From Castellaniella daejeonensis (GTDB lineage Bacteria > Pseudomonadota > Gammaproteobacteria > Burkholderiales > Burkholderiaceae_B): a DNA stretch of 64,000 nucleotides. A program made the position numbers and the translations under genes. The notes under the pieces are model-generated. The model saw nothing but the letters and a program-made list of their open reading frames with translations, ran no database searches and had not been told where the DNA came from. The stretch is from NCBI RefSeq assembly GCF_039523555.1, contig NZ_BAAAFN010000011.1, positions 248,001-312,000 on the forward strand, read 5' to 3'. Positions 26,353 to 35,119 of this stretch are shown in pieces. The stretch's first letter is position 1, and each line of letters begins with the position of its first letter.

Positions 26353-28668
26353 ATGCATCCAGCCTTCAAACGGGAGGCCGCGTACGGCCCACGGCCGTGC
26401 GCCGCGATCCTGTGCGCCCTCGCATCCCTCGCGCTCGCCTCCGGGCCGGCCGAAGCCGAGCCGGAGGCGCCCGCCGCCCTGCCCGCCATCACGGTCACGG
26501 GCACAGCCGAACGCCCCGCCACCGATCCCGACATGCCCGCCAGCGTCGAATCCGTCACGCGCGAACAGTTCCGGAACTGGAACGTGATCAACAGCGAAGA
26601 CACCCTGAAGTACCTGCCCAACCTGGACGTGCGCAAGCGCTTCATCGGGGACCAGAATTCGATCATCGCGGTGCGCGGCACCAGCAACACGCAAAGCGCC
26701 CGGGGGCTGGTCTATGCCGACGGACTGCTGCTGAGCAACCTGCTGGGCAACAGCTACTCGTTCCCGCCCCGCTGGTCCATGGTGTTCCCGGACGACATCG
26801 AACGCGTGGACGTCGCGTACGGCCCCTTTTCCGCGCTCTACCCGGGCAACGCCATGGGATCGACGGTGCTGATCACCACCCGGATGCCCACGCGGTTCGA
26901 AGCCCGCGCCAACGCGAAGGCGTTCACGCAGCACTTCGACCTGTTCGGCGTCGATCGGGATTTCGACGGTCACGAGATTTCCGCCACGATTGGCGACAAG
27001 GTCGGCCGCCTGTCGTATCTGCTGGGCGTCAACCGCCTGAAAAGCACCAGCCAGCCGATGCAGTTCGCCACCCTGGCGCAATCGGACAAACCCGCGACGG
27101 CAGGCGCCACGCCGGTGTCGGGCGCATCTTTCTACGACAACCAGACGGGCCAGCGCACCGCGGTCCTGGGGATGAGCGGAGAAGGCATCAAGCACACGAC
27201 GCAGGACCAGTTCAAGCTCAGGCTGCAATACGACCTGACATCCGAACTGCAGGCCGGCGCGTCCGTGGCCTACTGGCACGAACGCTACACGAGCGATACC
27301 TCGACCTTCCTGAGGGACGAGAACGGCGACCCCGTCTACGCCGGCAAGGTGGCCATCGACGGACGCGAGTACGACATCCCCGCGTCGGCATTGGCGGCGA
27401 GCCGGGGGGAAAGCGACAACTGGCTCTACGGCCTGTCGCTGCGGACCACCCGGGCGAGCGGCTGGAACGCGGAGGTGAACGCCTCGGCCTTCGACGTGAC
27501 GCGCAGCGTGGGGCGGCAGGCCAATGCCGGCGGCTCCTTCGACGGTCCGGGCACCATCACCTATGGCGACGGCACGGGCTGGAAGACCTTCGATCTCAAG
27601 GCCGGCTACACGCCCTCCGCGCAGGCCGGCCCGCGGGCCCATCGGCTGGCGCTGGGCTACCACTTCGATCGCTACGCCACCCGGAACGGCACATTCAATA
27701 CGACGAACTGGCAAGGCGGCGCGGCCGGCGCGCTGAAGAATGCGTTCGAGGGCAGGACCAGCACGCAGGCGCTCTACATTCAGGACGGATGGCGGTTCCT
27801 GCCGCGCTGGAAACTCGTCTACGGCCTGCGCTACGAGGACTGGCGGGCCTACGGCGGTTCGCAGGCGTCCGGGGCCGCCCGGCTGTCGTATCCCGGGGCG
27901 TCCCGGCGCCATGTGTCGCCCAAGGCCTCGCTGTCGTTCGACGTGTCCGACGACCTGACGCTGCGCGCCTCGATCGGCCGGGCCTACCGCTTTCCGACCG
28001 TCGGCGAACTGTTCCAGGGCCAGATCAGCGGTTCGTCCATCGTCAACAACAACCCCGACCTGCGGGCGGAAAACGACCTGGGCAAGGAACTGTCGGCCGA
28101 ATGGTGGCACTGGAACGGCGTCTTCCGGCTCTCCCTGTTCCAGGACGACGTGCGCGACGCCATCTTCCGCCAGACGGACACCACGGTCATCCCGAACGTC
28201 ACCAATTTCCAGAACATCGACGAGGTGCGCACGCGCGGTGCCGAACTGGGCTACCAGGGGCGGGACGTCGGAATGGCGGGCCTGGACATCACCGCGAGCG
28301 TGGCCTACACCCGATCGAAGATCCTCGCCAACGCGTCCAACCCCGAATCCGTCGGCAAGTATTTCTACCGGATCCCGCTGTGGCGCGCCAAGCTGCTGGG
28401 CACGTACCGGTTCGGAGAGCGGGCGTCGGCGAGCGCGGGCGTGCGGTATTCCGGCCGGCAGTACAACACGCTGACCAACACGGACACCAACCCCGACGTC
28501 TACGGCGGCACCAGCACCTACACCGTCGCCGACCTGAAATTCACCTACAGGCCCAACCGGTTCAGCGAGGTGAGCGTGGGCGTGGACAACCTGTTCGACA
28601 AGCGCTATTTCGTCTACCACCCCTACCCAGGACGCACGCTCTACGTCCAGGCGGCGGTGCGGATGTGA
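26353..28668 (+). CDS. TonB-dependent outer-membrane receptor (BfrG-like, putative copper-related)
   Basis: A 771-residue receptor. Residues 1-35 form a signal peptide. The plug domain runs about 45-165 (AITVTGTAER, then SVESVTREQFRNWNV, IIAVRGTSNT). A long beta-barrel follows and ends VQAAVRM; the C-terminal Met rather than Phe is slightly unusual. The mature start segment PAITVTG is TonB-box-like. The start ATG has AGGAAGAA upstream and lies 94 bases after the uORF stop. Operon order (DUF2946, receptor, BNR protein, thioredoxin) resembles the copper-repressed bfrG locus of Bordetella. The transported compound is probably a copper complex, by context only. Confidence 0.88.
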   Translation: MHPAFKREAAYGPRPCAAILCALASLALASGPAEAEPEAPAALPAITVTGTAERPATDPDMPASVESVTREQFRNWNVINSEDTLKYLPNLDVRKRFIGDQNSIIAVRGTSNTQSARGLVYADGLLLSNLLGNSYSFPPRWSMVFPDDIERVDVAYGPFSALYPGNAMGSTVLITTRMPTRFEARANAKAFTQHFDLFGVDRDFDGHEISATIGDKVGRLSYLLGVNRLKSTSQPMQFATLAQSDKPATAGATPVSGASFYDNQTGQRTAVLGMSGEGIKHTTQDQFKLRLQYDLTSELQAGASVAYWHERYTSDTSTFLRDENGDPVYAGKVAIDGREYDIPASALAASRGESDNWLYGLSLRTTRASGWNAEVNASAFDVTRSVGRQANAGGSFDGPGTITYGDGTGWKTFDLKAGYTPSAQAGPRAHRLALGYHFDRYATRNGTFNTTNWQGGAAGALKNAFEGRTSTQALYIQDGWRFLPRWKLVYGLRYEDWRAYGGSQASGAARLSYPGASRRHVSPKASLSFDVSDDLTLRASIGRAYRFPTVGELFQGQISGSSIVNNNPDLRAENDLGKELSAEWWHWNGVFRLSLFQDDVRDAIFRQTDTTVIPNVTNFQNIDEVRTRGAELGYQGRDVGMAGLDITASVAYTRSKILANASNPESVGKYFYRIPLWRAKLLGTYRFGERASASAGVRYSGRQYNTLTNTDTNPDVYGGTSTYTVADLKFTYRPNRFSEVSVGVDNLFDKRYFVYHPYPGRTLYVQAAVRM

Positions 28669-28699
28669 AACATGCCTCATTTCACTGCAAGGAATCGAC

Positions 28700-29917
28700 A
28701 TGAACATGAATAAGTTGCCGCGGTTGCTGCTGCTCTTCCTGCTCCTGGCCCTCCCCTGGCGGGCGTTCTCCCATGCGGCCTCCATGCGGATGGATCATCG
28801 CCCGGGCGCCCACATGGCGCCGGTCATGGCCACCAGCGCGGCGTTCGGGCCGAAGGACCGGCTCTGGACGGTGTCGGCCGACGATGGCCGCCTGTCGGTG
28901 CGCCATTCCGACGACCTGGGCCGGACATTCAGCACGCCCGTCGTGATCGACGCTCCCGCCGGGTCGATTCTCACCATGGGCGAGGACAGGCCCACGATCG
29001 CCCTGGGACAACAAGGGGAGATCTACATCGCCTGGACCCGGTCGCTGCCCAGGCCGTACACGGGGCACATCCTGTTCTCCCGCTCGGTGGACGGAGGCCG
29101 GCACTTTTCGACACCCATCCGGGTGCACCGGGACGACGCCGAAATCACCCACCGCCTGGCATCCCTGGCGGTCGATGCCCAGGGACGCGTGCTGATCGCC
29201 TGGATAGACCGGCGCGACTTCGAGGCCGCCGGGTTGCGGAAAGAAGCCTACGCGGGCACAGCCGTCTACTACGCGCGGTCGGACGACGCGGGCGCCAGCT
29301 TCGGACCGGAACGCAAACTGGCCGACCACAGCTGCGATTGCTGCCGCATCGCCACTGCGCGCGCGCCGGACGGCGGGATCGGCGTGCTCTGGCGCTTCGA
29401 GGACGCGGACGATCTCCGGGACCACGCCTACGCGCTCGTTCGCGGCGAGTCCGTCACACAGCCCCCCGCCCGGGCGACCTTCACCGGGTGGCGGGTGAAC
29501 GCGTGCCCCCACCAGGGCCCCGGCCTGGCCATCGCCGCCGACGGGACCCGCCACGCGGTCTGGTTCTCCGCCAGGGACGGCGACCCGACCCTCTGGTACG
29601 GACGGCTCAACCCGGGACAGCCGCCCGACGATCTGTTGGCCATCGCCCATGACGGCGCGGCGCACGCCGACGTGGCGGCGGCGGACGATCGGGTCTGGAT
29701 CGTATGGAACCAGGCCGATGCCGAAGGCCTGAAGCTGATGGCGCGGCTCTCGTCCGACGCGGGCGCGCATTTCGGCGACGCCCGCGAACTCGCGCGCACC
29801 GCCACGGATGCCGGTTCGCCGCAACTGCTGCTCGACCGCGACGGCCACGCCTACGCCGCCTGGGACACGGCCGACGGTTTTCGCCTCGTCCCGATCGCTG
29901 GAGCCGTAGAACCATGA
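28700..29917 (+). CDS. BNR-repeat (sialidase-fold) exported protein with metal-like motifs
   Basis: A 405-residue secreted beta-propeller protein. Residues 1-24 form a signal peptide. BNR/Asp-box repeats are visible (SDDLGRTF, SVDGGRHF, SDDAGASF, SSDAGAHF). The mature N-terminus is Met/His-rich (HAASMRMDHRPGAHMAPVM), and the middle has a CDCC motif (about residue 212) with a further Cys in NACPHQ. Those residues fit copper binding, in keeping with the operon. True sialidase catalytic Arg triad and Tyr are not evident, so I do not call it a sialidase. Its stop overlaps the next start (ATGA). Confidence 0.7.
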   Translation: MNMNKLPRLLLLFLLLALPWRAFSHAASMRMDHRPGAHMAPVMATSAAFGPKDRLWTVSADDGRLSVRHSDDLGRTFSTPVVIDAPAGSILTMGEDRPTIALGQQGEIYIAWTRSLPRPYTGHILFSRSVDGGRHFSTPIRVHRDDAEITHRLASLAVDAQGRVLIAWIDRRDFEAAGLRKEAYAGTAVYYARSDDAGASFGPERKLADHSCDCCRIATARAPDGGIGVLWRFEDADDLRDHAYALVRGESVTQPPARATFTGWRVNACPHQGPGLAIAADGTRHAVWFSARDGDPTLWYGRLNPGQPPDDLLAIAHDGAAHADVAAADDRVWIVWNQADAEGLKLMARLSSDAGAHFGDARELARTATDAGSPQLLLDRDGHAYAAWDTADGFRLVPIAGAVEP

Positions 29918-30378
29918 AAACGCTCATCCTGTCGCTGTCGATGCTGGTCGCCCTGCCCGCGGCCGCGGCGTCCCTGGAGCCCTTGACGGCCGGGGACATA
30001 CCGGCCCTGCTCGAGCCGCCCGCGCGCGGCGTCCGCGTCATCGAACTGTGGGCGCTGTATTGCACCTACTGCGAGACCAACCTGCGGGCCGTCGCCGAAC
30101 TGGGCGCGACCGGCGAGGACGTCCAGGCCGTGACGGTCAATACCGACCGGAACGTCCCCGAGGAAGCCATCCTGAAGCGCCTGCGTTCGGCGCGGGCGAC
30201 CGGTGTCCCCGCGCGCGCCTACGCGGGCACGTCCGTCCAGCGACTCAACTACCTGATCGATCCGCACTGGGGCGGCGAACTGCCGTACACGGTGGTCATC
30301 CACGCGGACGGCACCCGACGAACGGCCAGCGGCACGCTGACCGAGGAACGGCTGAGGGCGCTGGCCGGCGGCCGCTGA
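29914..30378 (+). CDS. Periplasmic thioredoxin-like (TlpA-type) protein
   Basis: A 154-residue protein with a signal peptide (residues 1-18) and a thioredoxin fold. The redox motif is CTYC at 50-53 in WALYCTYCETNL, and the cis-Pro appears in GGELPYTVVIHADG. It is the last gene of the copper-type operon and is coupled by ATGA to the BNR protein, whose CDCC cysteines could be its substrate. A role in keeping periplasmic copper-protein thiols reduced is inference. Confidence 0.82.
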   Translation: MKTLILSLSMLVALPAAAASLEPLTAGDIPALLEPPARGVRVIELWALYCTYCETNLRAVAELGATGEDVQAVTVNTDRNVPEEAILKRLRSARATGVPARAYAGTSVQRLNYLIDPHWGGELPYTVVIHADGTRRTASGTLTEERLRALAGGR

Positions 30379-30396
30379 TTCAGGTCGCGGGTCGTC

Positions 30397-30418
30397 CGGC
30401 GCCTGCCGCCCGGCGCCG
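30397..30418. terminator. Hairpin between convergent operons
   Basis: CGGCGCC/GGCGCCG, a 7-bp GC stem with an 8-nt loop, lies in the 43-bp gap between the thioredoxin gene (plus) and the racemase gene (minus). Confidence 0.4.
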
Positions 30419-30421
30419 CGC

Positions 30422-31054
30422 TCACATCCTGATCGCGCTGGCGAACAGTCCGGCGGCCCGCACGGCGTCGATCGCCACGCAGTCCAGCTCGCGGCGGACG
30501 TCCGCGGCGAGGTCGATGGTCGTCAAGCCCGTGCATGAAAACACGATGACCCGGGCGCCTTCCTCATGCAGGCGCCGCGCGCAGTCCAGCGCGGCCCGCC
30601 GGCCATCCGCGGTCAGCAGGTCGGTGGTCCTGGTCACTCCCGACGGCCGTGCATAGGGCACGGACTCGCCCAGGACATGCCGGTAAGGCGCGGGGGCTTC
30701 CTCGCCGATGCCGATGACCGCGCAGGGCCTGTCCAGGAATCCGGCCACCCGCGCGGCCGCGCTGCCGGCCGAAATGACCGGGATGTCCACGGCCTCGCGC
30801 AACTGCGCCAGCCCCGGGTCCGCGGCACAGCTCAGGAACAGGCCCGCGCAGCCGCTTTGCCGCAGCCGCCGGCCCAGGCGCACGATCTTCGGGATCGCGA
30901 GCGCCTCGCTCTGTGCGTCGTAGATGCCATCCGGCTGATCGGGGATGCACTCCGTCACGGTGCGCAGTCCGTATTCCCGTTCCAGGATGCGGCCGTGCTC
31001 GAACAGCACCGCCTCGTCCTCCGTCGTCAGGACCCGGATGATTCCAAGCGTCAT
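30422..31054 (-). CDS. Aspartate/glutamate/hydantoin racemase family protein
   Basis: A 210-residue cytoplasmic enzyme of the Asp/Glu racemase fold. The two catalytic Cys positions are present: SCAADPG (about residue 76) and FSCTGLT (about residue 178), each after a hydrophobic strand as expected for a cofactor-independent racemase. The ATG at 31054 has GGGAGG upstream. It is the last gene of the OPT-DUF1177-AroM-PepE operon. Its substrate is unknown; a role on D- or L-aspartate or on a hydantoin would fit peptide breakdown. Confidence 0.82.
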   Translation of the reverse strand: MTLGIIRVLTTEDEAVLFEHGRILEREYGLRTVTECIPDQPDGIYDAQSEALAIPKIVRLGRRLRQSGCAGLFLSCAADPGLAQLREAVDIPVISAGSAAARVAGFLDRPCAVIGIGEEAPAPYRHVLGESVPYARPSGVTRTTDLLTADGRRAALDCARRLHEEGARVIVFSCTGLTTIDLAADVRRELDCVAIDAVRAAGLFASAIRM

Positions 31055-31070
31055 GGTCTTGCCTCCCGAT

Positions 31071-31760
31071 TCAGATCCGTACCGGCCCGCCCGCCGGCAC
31101 ATCCCGCGCGTCCTCGCCATGCCTGAAGAGGCGGGCCGCGAACGGTCCGCCCAGATGAATGCCCGCATCGTCCACGCGCAGCCAGTCGCCTTCCGGCAGG
31201 CCGATGACGCGGGCGTCCGGATTGGCGGCCAGGAATTCCGCGAGACGCTGGTCGCGCGTCTCGCCCTGGTGGCCCGGCGGCAAGGCGTTGGTGTAGTGCG
31301 GATTGATCTGGAAATCGACCAGCCCCAATGCCTCGAACCCTTCGGGATCGACGATCGGCATGTCATTGGTGGTGCAGATGGAGGGGCACGCCAGATTGGC
31401 GCCCGCGCTCCAGCCGATGTACGGCTTGCCGCCGCGCACGTGCGCGCGCAAGGCCGCCAGCAGCCCGCGCCGGCGGCATTCGCGCAAGAGCTGGAACGTA
31501 TTGCCCCCACCCACGATGATCAGTTCCGCCGCATCCAGGGCGTCGGCGCCAGCCGCATGGGCTCCGGTCAATTCGATGCCCAGCGGCTCGACGACCGCCC
31601 GCACTTTGGCGGTGTATTCGTCCCAGCTGAACGTGACGCCGGCGAAGGGCACGAAGCACGCGGTGCGCCGCGATCCCGCGGCCGCCCGGATCAAGTCGGA
31701 CGCATGCGTCAGATAGCCCCCGTCAGGGGAACGCGAATTGCTCAGCAACAGTAATTCCAT
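31071..31760 (-). CDS. pepE: Peptidase E (alpha-aspartyl dipeptidase, family S51)
   Basis: A 229-residue cytoplasmic serine peptidase that cleaves dipeptides with N-terminal aspartate. The nucleophile motif GWSAGAN (about residue 122), the TTNDMPIVDPEGFEALGLVDFQINPHY block with its conserved His, and the overall length match Salmonella PepE. Two ATGs lie six bases apart (MSM); I chose the second because AAGG is then properly spaced. It shares an operon with a peptide transporter and a racemase, which suggests that Asp-containing peptides are imported and split here. Confidence 0.9.
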   Translation of the reverse strand: MELLLLSNSRSPDGGYLTHASDLIRAAAGSRRTACFVPFAGVTFSWDEYTAKVRAVVEPLGIELTGAHAAGADALDAAELIIVGGGNTFQLLRECRRRGLLAALRAHVRGGKPYIGWSAGANLACPSICTTNDMPIVDPEGFEALGLVDFQINPHYTNALPPGHQGETRDQRLAEFLAANPDARVIGLPEGDWLRVDDAGIHLGGPFAARLFRHGEDARDVPAGGPVRI

Positions 31761-31771
31761 GGACATCCTTG

Positions 31772-32476
31772 TCAGGCAATCAGTTCCGACGTCAGCTTTG
31801 CGACGACGGCATTCGACAACAGGACCGGCAGGCCGCACGCCTGCCGTGCCGCCTGCTGGTGCGCGCGCACGAATCCCATGCAGTCCAGCACCAGGATTTC
31901 GGCGCCGCGGTCGCGCAGCGCCAGGGCGGCACGCGCCACGGCATCGGTGTCGCCACCGTACGGCAGGGCGACTTCGCACAGCGGCGGACGCGCCAGCACG
32001 GAAAATTTGCCCGCCTCGCTGACGGCCTGTTCGGCCAGCGGCACGATGACGCCCACCTGGCGCGGCCCCGCCAGCGCCGCGACCGCCGGCGGCACCAGGC
32101 GATCCGGCTCGATCAGCCAGGCGTGCGACAGCTTCAGGTCGTGGAACTCGCCCGTGCACAGCACGAGCACCGCGTCGCAGCCCCGGGCTTCGAGCTCGTC
32201 GAGCCTGGGCTGCATGGCCTGGCGCACCGCGGCCTTGTCGAGCGTGACGTGCGTGCCGTCGAGCAGGCGCGACACCAGCACCGGCTGGCCATCCCGGACG
32301 GCGAACCGCTGCGCGATCCGCCGCGGATCGAGTCCATCCAGCACGCCGGCATGGACGCAATCCGTGTCCGGAGGCAGGCAGGATTCCAGGATCGGCGTGA
32401 TGTCCGGACGCGGCGCCTGGCCGATCGTCAGCGTGCCCAGCAAACGCCGCGGCGACTTCCCGGGATGACCGTTCAT
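31772..32476 (-). CDS. AroM family protein
   Basis: A 234-residue protein of the AroM family, recognised from LLGTLTIGQAPRPDITPIL near the N-terminus and VLVLCTGEFHDL plus VLDCMGF later. The fold is related to the Asp/Glu racemase group, with Cys at both expected sites (about 115 and 205). AroM was named from its place in an E. coli aro region, and its function is unknown. The ATG at 32476 has GAGGGGAA upstream. Here it is in a peptide-transport operon next to a second racemase-fold gene. Confidence 0.85.
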   Translation of the reverse strand: MNGHPGKSPRRLLGTLTIGQAPRPDITPILESCLPPDTDCVHAGVLDGLDPRRIAQRFAVRDGQPVLVSRLLDGTHVTLDKAAVRQAMQPRLDELEARGCDAVLVLCTGEFHDLKLSHAWLIEPDRLVPPAVAALAGPRQVGVIVPLAEQAVSEAGKFSVLARPPLCEVALPYGGDTDAVARAALALRDRGAEILVLDCMGFVRAHQQAARQACGLPVLLSNAVVAKLTSELIA

Positions 32477-32492
32477 GACGTTTCCCCTCTTG

Positions 32493-33425
32493 CTACGCCT
32501 GGCGCTGCAGATGCGCCATGGAGCCATACAGCGACACCAGCCGGTCGTATTCGGCCTGATCGTGGAAGCGGCAGGTCCCCCGGCCGAATTCCTTGGCCAC
32601 TTCCACCACGAACCGCACCACCGCCGCGATATCGGCTTCGTCGCTGGCGCCCGTGCCGCAGCCGGGCACGGCCGTCACGGTGGAAATCGCGACGCCCACC
32701 GTGGGCGCCTCGGTGGCGATGGAAGGCTGCAGGATGCTGTTGATGTGGTAGACATCGTTGCCATAGGGCGTGATGTCCTGCGTCGTGATCGGGAACGTGA
32801 CGGCGGGCCGTCCGCTGGTCATCTCCATGATCCGTACCAGGTCTTCGGAGACACGCAGGATGTAGCCCTGCTTGACCGTGGGCGAGAGCGCGTAGCCTTT
32901 ATGGTTCAGGATGCGATTGCCCTTGGTGGTGTCGATGGACAGCACGGCGTCCATGTCCGGCGTCACTTCATGGGCATTGAGCGTTTCGGTGTCCACCGGC
33001 GAATCCATGAAATCCACCGGCTGGTGCGGGCGCGTCGGCGCGTCGGCGCAAATGTGGGTGCTGATGATCACATCGCCCGGCAGCGCGTCGCCCTGCTCGG
33101 CCATGCCGGCGAGTTTCAACGCGGCGGCCACCGCGGCCACGGCGCCGTCCCCGTCCGACACCAGGCCGATGCGGGTGGGGCGCGCGCCCACGCCGCCCAG
33201 GCGGCCGACGATGCCCAGCGTGGGCGCCGCGCCGCCCTTCCGCTTGCCCTCCGTGCCCGGCACGACGATGCGGACGAAATCGGTCTTGCCGCGAGGCCCC
33301 TGGATGGTTTCCATCGACGCCCGGACCGACCGGTCATGCGGGGCCAGCAGGTCCAGGACGGTCTTGCCGGTTGCGTACGCGCTATCGAGCGCCTCGAATG
33401 CCTTCAGCGTATGCGACAAACTCAT
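32493..33425 (-). CDS. DUF1177 family protein
   Basis: A 310-residue cytoplasmic protein of the DUF1177 family. Recognisable blocks are TLGIVGRLGGVGARPTRIGLVSDGDGA, VIISTHICADAPT, the aspartates in MDAVLSIDTTKGN, and VPGCGTGASDEADIA. The spaced His/Asp/Glu residues recall co-catalytic metal sites of M42-like aminopeptidases, but that is a guess. In many genomes DUF1177 sits with OPT transporters and AroM, as here, so it is likely part of a catabolic pathway for the imported substrate. Confidence 0.85.
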   Translation of the reverse strand: MSLSHTLKAFEALDSAYATGKTVLDLLAPHDRSVRASMETIQGPRGKTDFVRIVVPGTEGKRKGGAAPTLGIVGRLGGVGARPTRIGLVSDGDGAVAAVAAALKLAGMAEQGDALPGDVIISTHICADAPTRPHQPVDFMDSPVDTETLNAHEVTPDMDAVLSIDTTKGNRILNHKGYALSPTVKQGYILRVSEDLVRIMEMTSGRPAVTFPITTQDITPYGNDVYHINSILQPSIATEAPTVGVAISTVTAVPGCGTGASDEADIAAVVRFVVEVAKEFGRGTCRFHDQAEYDRLVSLYGSMAHLQRQA

Positions 33426-33456
33426 TGTGCTTCCTTGCTATGACGAAATGGAGGAT

Positions 33457-35061
33457 TCATCGGGTCTTGGCCTGATACTGGAAGATGGAATGGAAGAAGC
33501 CGTAGATGGCATCGCCCGCGATCGCCCCGGCGGCGAACACTTCCATCGTGTTCTGGATCTTGTCACCCCAGATCCGCAGCACCAGCAGGCGCAGGCCGAT
33601 GCCGATCAGCACCGCCCACCCGGCCAGAGGACTGAAAATGAGCAGACCCGTGGACAGCAGCACCCCGATCTGGCGCTTCGGCCCGCCCAGCCACTGGACG
33701 ATCGCCCCCGGAATGGCCCACATGGCCAGGTGCATGCCCACGTCGCCGGAAATGCCGGCCTTGATGGTCGCGGCATACACACGCGCCACCGGCGGCACCA
33801 GCCCGCTGGCGAAATAGCTCTGGAACGACACGTACACGATGGGAATGGCCACGACGAAGGCGATCATCGCGCAGATCAGCTGCTGGCGGCGCCCCTGCAG
33901 TTCGAACCGGGGATCGGCATTGTTGCCGCGCAGGATGAAGCCGGCCTTCAGGTCGTACCCCATGTCGGCGAAAGCCGGGCCGGTGGCGGCCGCGAAGCCG
34001 CACAGCATGGTCAGGCCCAGCGGGGGAAAGCCGATCAGCATGCCGACCAGCAGGGTGATCAGGGCCACGGCGAAGGCAGGAAACCAGCCCGAGTGCATGG
34101 CGGCGATGCCCACGATCAACTCGTGCGCCAGCGCGGCAAACGCGGCGTACACGACGAAGGCGGCCAGCATCGGCCAGGACAGCTCGGCATGGATGCCGCT
34201 GCCGAACGCGATCAGGGCGGCCAGAACGATGTACGCAACGGCGCCGAACTGCATGGCGGAACGGACCCGATCCGCGCTGTCGGGCGGCGTCGCGTCCTTC
34301 GGGTCGGCGGCCCGGGGATCCGGGACGGACTTCTTGCGATGATGGCGTATCTGCGCGATCACCTGGACGAGCGCCACCAGCCCGGCGCCGATCATCAATC
34401 CATGCGGAATGTACAGGGCGTTGATGTCCACCCCCAGGACGGGATTGGAATATCCCCGGATCAGCAGCCCGGCCCCGAACATCGTCAAAGCCCAGATATT
34501 GCCCAGGAAAGCAATGCCGAAAGCCGACATCGGCACGTGCAGCCAGGCCCCGATCACCCCCACGCCGATGCCCACGCCCAGCACCTTGGCCTGCTTGCCT
34601 CCGCTGTCGCCCGCCTTGATGGCCTCGGCCGCGGCGACCCCGGGCGGCCAGGCCCCTGTCGCCGGAAACACCCGGGTGTCGAACAGGCGATACAGCATGA
34701 AACCATCCAGCAGCATCGCCAGGCCGACCCCGATGAACATGGGCAGGATCAGGTCGGGGCGCCCCATCAGGTAGGGAATGGCGATCGGCAGCAACAGGCT
34801 GTTGGCCGCGCCGAACGTGGCCGACGAAATGGCCGTCTGCGCCAGGTTCTGCACATGCACGTCGCGGAACTGGCGCAGCAGGCTCAAGGGCACCCGCGCC
34901 AATATCATGGCCGCCAGGGCGCCGATGATGGACGTGTTCGGCGTGACGCCCAGGGTCGTGAGCAGCTGGATGCCGATGATGGCGCCGAATATGCTCAGCA
35001 GCACGACGAACACGAAGGTGCTGCCCTGGAAGGTGCTTGGATGATTCTGGGGAGTGTTCAT
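33457..35061 (-). CDS. OPT family oligopeptide transporter
   Basis: A 534-residue membrane protein with about 14 hydrophobic helices. The OPT hallmark segments are visible: RVPLSLLRQFRDVHVQNLAQTA, FPATGAWPPGVAAAEAIKAGD, and the C-terminal FAAGAIAGDAIYGFFHSIF. OPT proteins import peptides, modified peptides or metal chelates by proton coupling. The ATG at 35061 is preferred over upstream in-frame starts because it directly precedes the first helix. It heads the five-gene operon and is 58 bases downstream of an IclR regulator gene. Confidence 0.87.
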   Translation of the reverse strand: MNTPQNHPSTFQGSTFVFVVLLSIFGAIIGIQLLTTLGVTPNTSIIGALAAMILARVPLSLLRQFRDVHVQNLAQTAISSATFGAANSLLLPIAIPYLMGRPDLILPMFIGVGLAMLLDGFMLYRLFDTRVFPATGAWPPGVAAAEAIKAGDSGGKQAKVLGVGIGVGVIGAWLHVPMSAFGIAFLGNIWALTMFGAGLLIRGYSNPVLGVDINALYIPHGLMIGAGLVALVQVIAQIRHHRKKSVPDPRAADPKDATPPDSADRVRSAMQFGAVAYIVLAALIAFGSGIHAELSWPMLAAFVVYAAFAALAHELIVGIAAMHSGWFPAFAVALITLLVGMLIGFPPLGLTMLCGFAAATGPAFADMGYDLKAGFILRGNNADPRFELQGRRQQLICAMIAFVVAIPIVYVSFQSYFASGLVPPVARVYAATIKAGISGDVGMHLAMWAIPGAIVQWLGGPKRQIGVLLSTGLLIFSPLAGWAVLIGIGLRLLVLRIWGDKIQNTMEVFAAGAIAGDAIYGFFHSIFQYQAKTR

Positions 35062-35119
35062 GGGGATCTCTCGGACTGTCTTCATTCGGATCCGGACGGG
35101 CATCCGGCACCGGAACCCG

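Noticed and set aside
28700..29917. Functional sialidase
   Set aside because: Asp-boxes are present but the Arg triad and catalytic Tyr/Glu arrangement could not be found.
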